This document shows positions 45,047 through 51,006 of a stretch of 51,006 nt of DNA, piece by piece. The notes below the pieces were generated by a model, which made no database searches, was not told the origin of the DNA, and was given only the letters and a program-made list of their open reading frames with translations. Origin of the DNA: Microbacterium sp. 2FI (GTDB lineage: Bacteria > Actinomycetota > Actinomycetes > Actinomycetales > Microbacteriaceae); the NCBI RefSeq assembly GCF_005502885.1, contig NZ_SCMR01000028.1:1-51006 (forward strand), given 5' to 3'. The stretch's first letter is position 1, and the number at the start of each line of letters is the position of its first letter. The position numbers and the translations under genes are program-made.

Positions 45047-46013
45047 GGATGAGCTCCTCGATGGGCACGACGGTCGCGCCACCGAGCCAACGTGCGACGT
45101 CGGCGGACCCGGCAGGCGGATCGCCGGCGATGAACGTCGCCACGCCCCCGAGTGCGTCGGCGGCGGGCCACGGGACGGTCAGCGTCTGGATGAGCGCACC
45201 CCCGCGGATGCCGGCGGCCTCGAGTGCTTCGAGCTCGCGCACATCGACGCCGAGGGGCAGGTCGCCGTTGCCGAGATCGGTCCCGTAGAGCACGGTGCCC
45301 CCGGCCGCGGCGAAGATCGAGAGGTTGGTGCGGGCGATCGCGGCCGCGGCCGCGTCGTCGCGGTGGATGTCGAGCGTCGAGATCCACCGCTGCCCGTCGT
45401 TGATCGCACGGCCGATGAGGCGCGGGCTCAGCTCCTCGCTGAACGGCGTGTGGGCGAGCACGTCGACGGCGGCATCCACTGCCATCCGCGCCGTGCCTGT
45501 GCCCTCGACGTGGGCCACGACAGGCAGACCCCGTTCGCGCGCACTCGAGACGATCGCGGCGAGGGTTGCGGCATCCATCGTTCGTCCCGTGTCCGCGTGG
45601 AGCACCACCTTCACCACCGACGCCCCGAACGAGGCCTGTTCGTCGACCGCCGTCGCCGCACCGCCCGGCACGCCCGGATGCGTCGACGGGTCGTTCACCT
45701 CGCGCACCGTCTCGGGCGGCGCCCACGACCGACCCGACGGATAGCCGCCGGGGACGGTGAGGAAGGCGCCGGCATATGAGACGCGGGGGATGCCGTCGTG
45801 CTCACTGCGCGCGAGTGCGACCGGGTCGCCGCCGAGGTCGACCACCGCGGCGATGCCGCCGGCGGGCAGGGCGGATCCGTCGATCAGGTGCAGGTGGACG
45901 TGGTGATCGGTGAACGCCGGGAGCGAGACGCCCTGCTCGCCGGTGAGCGCTCGCCGGCAGAGGGCCGCGGACGGCCCGAGGAGTTCACGCAGCGCGAAGG
46001 GGTCGGCGTGCAC
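45033..46013 (-). CDS. amidohydrolase-superfamily protein in the kynurenine operon (candidate formylkynurenine formamidase)
   Basis: 326-aa metal-dependent hydrolase with a full set of putative ligands of the imidazolonepropionase-like branch: HVHLH after strand 1 (DHHVHLHLID), KVVLHAD, VVAHVEG, VLAHTPF and LYGTDLGNGD. The GTG at 46013 begins 1 bp after the kynA stop, and the 3' end overlaps kynU. The enzymatic step between kynA and kynU is hydrolysis of N-formylkynurenine, normally done by KynB or an alpha/beta hydrolase, neither of which is present here. This gene is well placed to do it (inference). A proline-peptidase or lactonase role remains possible. Confidence 0.75.
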   Translation of the reverse strand: MHADPFALRELLGPSAALCRRALTGEQGVSLPAFTDHHVHLHLIDGSALPAGGIAAVVDLGGDPVALARSEHDGIPRVSYAGAFLTVPGGYPSGRSWAPPETVREVNDPSTHPGVPGGAATAVDEQASFGASVVKVVLHADTGRTMDAATLAAIVSSARERGLPVVAHVEGTGTARMAVDAAVDVLAHTPFSEELSPRLIGRAINDGQRWISTLDIHRDDAAAAAIARTNLSIFAAAGGTVLYGTDLGNGDLPLGVDVRELEALEAAGIRGGALIQTLTVPWPAADALGGVATFIAGDPPAGSADVARWLGGATVVPIEELIHDDH

Positions 46014-46014
46014 G

Positions 46015-46875
46015 TCAGCGGCCGATCTCGGTGCGCACGGCGAACAGCTCGGGGAAGAAGGTGAGCTGCAGCGCCCGCTGCAGGAACGGCACGCCGCTCG
46101 AGCCGCCGGTGCCGGTCTTGAAGCCGATGATGCGCTCGACGGTCTTGAGGTGGCGGAAGCGCCACAGCTGGAAGTTGTCCTCGAGGTCCACGAGCTCTTC
46201 GCACGTCTCGTACGCGGCCCAATGGGCGCCCGGATCCGCGTAGATCTCGGTGAAGATCGGAACGAGCTCGGGCGTGAACGTCCAGGCCTGCGTCACATCC
46301 CGATCGAGGATCTCGGCCGGGATCGCATACCCCGAGCGGGCCAGCATCCGGAGGAACTCGTCGTACAGACTCGGGGCCTCCAACGCGCCCGTGACGAGCG
46401 CGCGAGCCGCCGGATCGGACTCGAAGACGCGCACCATGCCGGCGTTCTTGTTGCCGAGCGTGAACTCGACCGCCCGGTACTGCGCGGACTGGAAGCCGCT
46501 CGCGTTGCCCAGCACGCCGCGGAACTGCACGTATTCGGCGGGGGTGAGGGTCGCCAGCACCGACCACTGCTCGGTGAGGGTCTTCTGGATGTGCTTGACC
46601 CGCGCGATGCACTTGAGCGCCGGGGCGAGCTGGTCCTCGCGCAGCAGCCGGCAAGCGGCCGACAGCTCGTGCAGCACCAGCTTCAGCCACAGCTCTGTGG
46701 TCTGGTGCTGGATGATGAACAGCAGCTCGTCGTGGTGCTCGGGGTCGCTCAGCGGCCGCTGGGCCGCGAGCAGCGTGTCGAGATCGAGGTAGCCGCCGTA
46801 GCTCATGCGGTCGGCGAAGTCGGTGACCACCGACCCCTCGATCGCGCGGGTGTTGCGTTCGACGCCATCGCTCAC
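46015..46875 (-). CDS. kynA: tryptophan 2,3-dioxygenase
   Basis: Haem enzyme opening the indole ring of tryptophan to N-formylkynurenine, 286 aa. Family blocks: YGGYLDLDTLL, ELLFIIQHQTTELWLKL (with the distal His), QFRGVLGNASGFQSAQYR (substrate-contacting Arg) and the C-terminal RFRHLKTVERIIGFKTGTGGSSG (proximal haem His; ammonium/carboxylate loop). The GTG start at 46875 sits 6 nt after TAGGCT, a leaderless promoter of the kyn operon. Confidence 0.96.
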   Translation of the reverse strand: MSDGVERNTRAIEGSVVTDFADRMSYGGYLDLDTLLAAQRPLSDPEHHDELLFIIQHQTTELWLKLVLHELSAACRLLREDQLAPALKCIARVKHIQKTLTEQWSVLATLTPAEYVQFRGVLGNASGFQSAQYRAVEFTLGNKNAGMVRVFESDPAARALVTGALEAPSLYDEFLRMLARSGYAIPAEILDRDVTQAWTFTPELVPIFTEIYADPGAHWAAYETCEELVDLEDNFQLWRFRHLKTVERIIGFKTGTGGSSGVPFLQRALQLTFFPELFAVRTEIGR

Positions 46876-46881
46876 AGGCTC

Positions 46882-46887
46882 AGCCTA
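46882..46887 (-). promoter_or_regulatory. -10 box of the kyn operon (leaderless)
   Basis: TAGGCT on the minus strand, 6 nt before the kynA GTG. It lies in the 32-bp gap after the glutaredoxin-like gene, so the kyn operon has its own promoter. Confidence 0.55.
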
Positions 46888-46907
46888 ATGAGCGAGGAGC
46901 GGTGGCG

Positions 46908-47165
46908 TCAGATGATCGAGAGCTCGCGCAGCTTCGTCTCGACGTCGGCGTTGGTCGGCTCGACGTGGTGCGACGAGTCGGGGTAGACCACGACGGGGAT
47001 GTTGGTGCGGCCCGAGATCTCGCGCGCGACGTCTGCGGCGTCGGGGTCGGCAGCGAGGTCGACGTACGTGTACGAGACGCCGAGCGAGTCGAGCTGCGAC
47101 TTGGTGCGGACGCAGTCACGGCACCAATCGGCGCCGAACATGGTGATGGTGCTGGAAGAAGTCAT
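46908..47165 (-). CDS. glutaredoxin-like protein (mycoredoxin type)
   Basis: 85-aa thioredoxin-fold redox protein. TITMFGADWCRDCVRTKSQL carries a CxxC active site (CRDC), followed by the cis-Pro segment TNIPVVVYPDSS. Actinobacterial members of this kind (mycoredoxins) reduce mycothiol mixed disulfides; the assignment here rests on the fold and lineage. The ATG at 47165 is in the loop of a perfect 15-bp hairpin whose stem includes the likely ribosome-binding site. Confidence 0.85.
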   Translation of the reverse strand: MTSSSTITMFGADWCRDCVRTKSQLDSLGVSYTYVDLAADPDAADVAREISGRTNIPVVVYPDSSHHVEPTNADVETKLRELSII

Positions 47166-47187
47166 CCGGCCATTCTTCCAGCACCAT
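47146..47187 (-). promoter_or_regulatory. hairpin covering the ribosome-binding site of the glutaredoxin-like gene
   Basis: Perfect 15-bp arms (47146-47160 and 47173-47187) with a 12-nt loop. In the minus-strand transcript the 5' arm contains GGAAG, about 9 nt before the start codon, and pairs with codons 2-7, while the ATG itself lies in the loop. Folding would hide the ribosome-binding site. Confidence 0.6.
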
Positions 47188-47227
47188 CCTGGACGCCGGC
47201 CGCACGCGGCAGCCGGCATCCGTCACA

Positions 47228-48664
47228 TCAGAGCGCGGGCTTGCCCGGCGTGTACGCCCACGCCGTGAAGAACGCCTCGAGGTCGTGCCCCGAGATCTCC
47301 TCCGACAGCGCCGCGAAGTCGGCCGTCGTCGCGGTGCCGCCGCCGTACTCCTGCACCCAGGTCTTCGCGAGGTCGAAGAACGCCTCGTCGCCGATCTCGA
47401 GCCGGAGCGCGTGCAGCAGGGCCGCCCCACGGTCGTAGACCGCCGCGCCGAAGAGCCCCGTCGGACCGGGATCGGCGAGCACAGTGTTCCAGGTCGGCGT
47501 GGTGGCGGCGCGGTTCATGACGATGGCGAACTGGGCTGCGACGGTCCGGATGCTGCGCTCCTCATTCCACATCCACGTCGAGTAGGTCGCCCATCCCTCG
47601 TTCAGCCAGATGTCGGCCCAGCGGCCGGGGCTGACGTGGTTGCCCATCCACTGGTGGGCGAGCTCGTGGGCGATCGTTCCTTCGCTCGCGCTCCCCGAGA
47701 AGAACGAGCGCGTCTGGGTCTCGAGCGCGTAGCCCACGCTGTCGTTGTCGACGATCGCGCCGTAGGCGACGAACGGGTACTCGCCGTAGCGCGCCTCGAA
47801 GAACGCGAGCATGGCGCGCGTGCGCGCGAGGTTCACGTACTGGTTGGGGGTGCGGGTGACATCGATCGCGTTGATGATCGGCGTCTCGCCGGCTGGGGCG
47901 TCGGTCTCGAGCCGGAAGTTGCCGACGGTCGCGGTGGCGAGGTAGGCAGCCATCGGATCGGGCGCGTCCCACCACCACGTCGTCTTGCCGTCGACGGTCT
48001 CGGATCCCACGAGCAGTCCGTTCGCGACGGCGACGGCGGGCGCCGGCACCGTGATGGCGAATGAGTATGTGGACTTGTCGGTCGGGTGATCGTTGACCGG
48101 GAACCACGTCGCCGAGCCCTCGGGCTCGCTGACGACCATCGCGCCGTCGTAGGTGGTGACCCAGCCGTAGGGGTAGCCCTCGATGTCGAGGGGAACGGTG
48201 GTCGTGCCGCCGTAGGTGACGATCACGGTAGCCGACTGGCCGGTCTTGAGCTTCGGGCGCGGTGCGATGACGAGCTCGTTCTCGGTCTGCGCGAACGCCA
48301 TCGGCTTGCCGTTGACGACGACGGAGCTCGCGGTGAGGCCGCGGAGGTCCAGGTTGAAGCGGTCGAGGTCGGCGGTCGCGACCAGGTCGATCGTCGCGAC
48401 GCCGGCGAGGGCGCCCTCGAGCGGCGCCGGATCGGGCAGCAGCGGCGGCGTGTAGTCGAGGTCGAGGTCGTAGTGGACGACGTCGATGCCGCCGTTGCCC
48501 GCGAGCGGGAAGTACGGGTCACCCACCCCGTCGGCGCCAGGCCCGTAGCGGGGCGTACCGGGCGAGCCGGGCGCGGCGACGGCGGCACCCGATCCGATGA
48601 GCGTGGCCGTCACCACCAGTGCTGAGGCGATGAGTGCGGAACGACGGAACGGGCGTGCGGGCAT
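47228..48664 (-). CDS. secreted M1 family metallopeptidase
   Basis: 478-aa exported zinc aminopeptidase-like enzyme. Signal peptide (residues 1 to about 31: RRSALIASALVVTATLIGSGAAVAA). The N-terminal beta domain is followed by the catalytic domain with HELAHQW and, 18 residues on, NEGWATY, giving the HExxH-18-E zinc site. The exopeptidase GAMEN motif is replaced by ALETQ, as in the actinobacterial secreted subgroup. It lacks the long C-terminal helical domain of PepN. The ATG has GGGGAGA upstream and is divergent from a glycosyltransferase gene. Confidence 0.92.
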   Translation of the reverse strand: MPARPFRRSALIASALVVTATLIGSGAAVAAPGSPGTPRYGPGADGVGDPYFPLAGNGGIDVVHYDLDLDYTPPLLPDPAPLEGALAGVATIDLVATADLDRFNLDLRGLTASSVVVNGKPMAFAQTENELVIAPRPKLKTGQSATVIVTYGGTTTVPLDIEGYPYGWVTTYDGAMVVSEPEGSATWFPVNDHPTDKSTYSFAITVPAPAVAVANGLLVGSETVDGKTTWWWDAPDPMAAYLATATVGNFRLETDAPAGETPIINAIDVTRTPNQYVNLARTRAMLAFFEARYGEYPFVAYGAIVDNDSVGYALETQTRSFFSGSASEGTIAHELAHQWMGNHVSPGRWADIWLNEGWATYSTWMWNEERSIRTVAAQFAIVMNRAATTPTWNTVLADPGPTGLFGAAVYDRGAALLHALRLEIGDEAFFDLAKTWVQEYGGGTATTADFAALSEEISGHDLEAFFTAWAYTPGKPAL

Positions 48665-48781
48665 GGCGTCTCCCCGGGTGCATTCGAGCGAATGCTGTTG
48701 ACGCTAGCCTGGCCGTGTTGCGGCCGGATGTCGATGGCGTGACTCACATCGGAGTTCGCCCCTGGTTGTGCGCATGCGACG

Positions 48782-49936
48782 ATGGACCCAGTGCAGCTGT
48801 CCATCATCGTCCCCACCTTCAACGAGGCTCCCAACGTCGCGGAGCTCGTCCGCCGTGTCTCGGCGGCGACGTCGGGGATGGATGCCGAGATCATCTTCGT
48901 CGACGACAGCACCGACACCACCCCCGACGTGATCCGCGAGGTCTCGGCATCCGCTCCCCTCCCCGTTCGCCTGCTGCACCGCTCTGCGCGCAGCGGCGGC
49001 CTCGGCGGAGCGGTCGTGGAGGGCTTCGCGCTCGCCGAGTCGGATGCGTGTCTCGTGATCGACGGCGACCTGCAGCATCCGCCCGAGGAGATCCCCGCGC
49101 TCGTCGAGCGCTTCGAGCGCGGCGACGTCGACGTTGTGGTCGCATCGCGCTACGCCGGCGGCGGCACGGCCCACGGGCTCGCCGACCGCACGCGCGTGCT
49201 CGTGTCGAAGATCGCGACGGCGCTGACGAAGGCCATGTTCCCGATCCGGCTGCGCGAGGTGTCCGACCCCATGACGGGGTACTTCATCCTCGACCGTCGC
49301 GCGATCGATATGGCGACGCTCAAACCCCGCGGCTTCAAGATCCTGCTCGAGATCCTCGCGCGCAAGAACCTGCGCGTCGCCGAGGTGCCGTTCGCGTTCG
49401 CGGGCCGCCATGCCGGCGAGTCGAAGGCCTCGGTGCGCCAGGGCCTCAACTTCGTCTCGCAGCTCACAGCTCTCCGCTTCGGAAAGATGTCGCTGTTCGC
49501 GGTCATCGGCGGACTCGGCGCGATCGTCAACCTCGCGATCATGTGGGCTCTCACGCAGATGGGTGTCGGATACATCGCGGCGGCGATCGTGGCGGCCGAG
49601 ACGACGATCATCGGCAACTTCCTGCTGCAGGAGCGCTTCGTCTTCAACGACATGCGCGATGCGGCCTCGGGCGGCTGGCTGCGCTTCGCGAAGTCGTTCA
49701 CGTTCAACAACGCCGAGGCGCTCGTGCGGATCCCCGTCATCGCGCTCCTGGTCGAGACGTGGCACTTCTCCGCGGTGGTCGCGGCGGGCGTGACGCTCGT
49801 GATCGCGTTCTTCGTGCGGTTCGTCTTCCACTCGCTCGTCGTCTACGCGCCCCGTCGCGCCGGTGTCGAGCCCAGCCGTGCCCGGCGCTTCGTCGAAGAG
49901 CTCGACGCGCAGGCGATGTCGCCCGGAGAGCTGTAG
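48782..49936 (+). CDS. family 2 glycosyltransferase with C-terminal GtrA-like membrane domain
   Basis: 384-aa membrane enzyme transferring a sugar from a nucleotide donor to polyprenyl phosphate (dolichol-phosphate-mannose-synthase type). GT2 domain, about 1-235: QLSIIVPTFNEAPNV, IIFVDDSTDTTP, VIDGDLQHPPEEI (DXD-like metal site) and DPMTGYFILDR. Residues about 238-365 have four hydrophobic segments of the GtrA type. The product probably supplies a periplasmic glycosylation pathway. The GTG at 48791, giving a start at QLSIIVP, is an alternative: GACGAT lies 7 nt before it and neither start has a clear ribosome-binding site. Confidence 0.88.
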   Translation: MDPVQLSIIVPTFNEAPNVAELVRRVSAATSGMDAEIIFVDDSTDTTPDVIREVSASAPLPVRLLHRSARSGGLGGAVVEGFALAESDACLVIDGDLQHPPEEIPALVERFERGDVDVVVASRYAGGGTAHGLADRTRVLVSKIATALTKAMFPIRLREVSDPMTGYFILDRRAIDMATLKPRGFKILLEILARKNLRVAEVPFAFAGRHAGESKASVRQGLNFVSQLTALRFGKMSLFAVIGGLGAIVNLAIMWALTQMGVGYIAAAIVAAETTIIGNFLLQERFVFNDMRDAASGGWLRFAKSFTFNNAEALVRIPVIALLVETWHFSAVVAAGVTLVIAFFVRFVFHSLVVYAPRRAGVEPSRARRFVEELDAQAMSPGEL

Positions 49937-49948
49937 GGCGAGCGGATG

Positions 49949-49966
49949 CCGCGGCCTGCGCCGCGG
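49949..49966. terminator. small hairpin between convergent genes
   Basis: CCGCGG-N6-CCGCGG in the 35-bp gap between the glycosyltransferase and SDR genes, which end towards each other. The stem is short, so this is a weak call. Confidence 0.35.
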
Positions 49967-49971
49967 TTCGT

Positions 49972-50982
49972 TCAGGCGCGCGCGGCTGAGGCGCCGGCGT
50001 CGTCGGGCAGGCGCGCGCCGGTCATCTGCTCGACGAGCGCCCACGCGCGGGCGCCGGCCGTGGGGTCGGCGAGGCGCCGGTAGAGCCGGCGCGGTCGGGG
50101 GCGGCCGCGGAGCTCTCCGAGCCCGCCCGGCACGACCAGGTCCTCGTCGGTGAGGTCGTCGGCGGTGACCGCCATGAGGGCGGGGAGGGCGGCATCTGCC
50201 GCGCTCTGCCCGAAGACGCCCCGGTCCATGAGGCTGCGGCCGACGCGCGCCGCCCACCGCGGGCTCTCGCGCATCTCGGCCGGCGCGATGTTGGTGAGGG
50301 CGACGCCGGGGTGGCAGAGCACGGTGCGGATGCCCCACGCACCGTGGGCGCTGCGCCGCGCGAACTCGCGTGCCGCGAGCCCCAGCAGCATCTTGGATGC
50401 CGCATACGCCCGCATCGGGCGATAGCCGTGCTCGAAGGCGACGTCGTCCCACGGCACCCGCCCGTGGTTCGCGGCGAGGCTGCACTGCACCGCGACGCGC
50501 GCGCCGTGGCCCCGCAGCACCGGCACGATCCCCGCGAGCAGCGCGGCATGTGCGAGCGCGTTCGTCTGCATGTGCAGCTCGCCGCCGTCCTCGGTGAGGT
50601 GACGCTCCGGATCGCCGATGCGCACCACGCCGGCGTTGAGCACCACGATGTCGAGGGGACGAGCCTCGTCGGCGAGCCCGCGCACGAGCGCGCGGACCGA
50701 TGTGAACGACGCGAGGTCGAGATCGCGCAGCTCGAGCTGCGCCGACGGGATGTCGCGCACGATGTCGTCGATGGCCCTCTCGCCCTTCCCACGGTTGCGC
50801 ACCGGCATCACGACGTGCGAGCCCGCAGAAGCGAGCGTACGGGCGATCTCGACGCCGACGCCGTCGCTCGCGCCGGTGACGAGCGCCCGGCGACCCGCGA
50901 GGTCGGGCAGGTCGATGCTCCAGCGCGTGGGCGGACCCGCGTGCGAGGGAGGGCGCGGGGCGGGGGACGCGGCATCCGTCAC
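49972..50982 (-). CDS. short-chain dehydrogenase/reductase
   Basis: 336-aa NAD(P)-dependent oxidoreductase, longer than the classical 250 aa because of N- and C-terminal extensions. Rossmann motif TGASDGVG (about residues 36-43), LNAG (about 113), catalytic Ser in CSLAAN and YAASK. An Arg after the second strand (PVRNRGKGE) suggests NADPH. It resembles retinol-dehydrogenase/protochlorophyllide-reductase-like SDRs; substrate unknown. The GTG at 50982 has AAGGAG upstream. The window ends 24 bp before this start. Confidence 0.88.
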   Translation of the reverse strand: MTDAASPAPRPPSHAGPPTRWSIDLPDLAGRRALVTGASDGVGVEIARTLASAGSHVVMPVRNRGKGERAIDDIVRDIPSAQLELRDLDLASFTSVRALVRGLADEARPLDIVVLNAGVVRIGDPERHLTEDGGELHMQTNALAHAALLAGIVPVLRGHGARVAVQCSLAANHGRVPWDDVAFEHGYRPMRAYAASKMLLGLAAREFARRSAHGAWGIRTVLCHPGVALTNIAPAEMRESPRWAARVGRSLMDRGVFGQSAADAALPALMAVTADDLTDEDLVVPGGLGELRGRPRPRRLYRRLADPTAGARAWALVEQMTGARLPDDAGASAARA

Positions 50983-51006
50983 GAGATCGCTCCTTGGGGT
51001 GTGGGG

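Overview
The window is high-GC (about 70%), gene-dense DNA. Codon use is strongly GC3-biased, GTG starts are frequent, 4-bp stop/start overlaps are common, and many -10-like TANNNT boxes sit only 6-7 nt from the start codon. Together with the gene content and the recurrent hexamer GGATGC/GCATCC, this points to an actinobacterium of the family Microbacteriaceae, most likely Microbacterium (inference from style and content, not a database match). The first 23 bases match the Illumina Nextera read-2 adapter, so the left edge is a contig end and the first gene is truncated.

Layout. 0-2.1 kb: truncated VanY-type carboxypeptidase and an acyl-CoA dehydrogenase. 2.1-7.1 kb (minus strand): a five-gene ECF transport operon made of S component, fused double ATPase, T component, siderophore-interacting FAD reductase and a second paralogous S component. 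7.1-12.7 kb: large secreted subtilase, pirin plus small acetyltransferase, secreted SGNH hydrolase. 12.7-18.2 kb: DUF3516 helicase, DUF1697 protein, RecQ. 18.2-22.8 kb: a double-length tandem TetR regulator divergent from an MFS transporter / GH3 glycosidase operon. 23-26.4 kb: acyl-CoA oxidase, Tag DNA glycosylase, VapBC-type toxin-antitoxin. 26.5-31.2 kb: a luciferase-like/FAD-oxidase fusion and a UvrA-like double ATPase. 31.2-38.2 kb: degenerate resolvase-domain protein, Na+/H+ antiporter overlapping malate dehydrogenase, divergent zinc metallopeptidase plus proline iminopeptidase, DEAD-box RNA helicase with a long leader. 38.2-38.8 kb: gene-free, filled with direct and inverted repeats. 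38.8-43.7 kb (minus): MFS - aldehyde dehydrogenase - GMC oxidoreductase operon. 43.8-46.9 kb (minus): tryptophan-to-anthranilate operon kynA - amidohydrolase - kynU, with no recognisable kynB. 46.9-51 kb: glutaredoxin-like protein, secreted M1 peptidase, GT2-GtrA glycosyltransferase, SDR.

The content is mostly chromosomal housekeeping and catabolism. No phage, insertion sequence, CRISPR array, rRNA or tRNA was seen. The most unusual items are the ECF operon that contains a siderophore-reductase-like gene and two S components, the amidohydrolase occupying the formamidase slot of the kynurenine operon, the tandem TetR facing a matching two-site operator, and a rich set of long extragenic palindromes, one of them in frame inside the fused ECF ATPase.
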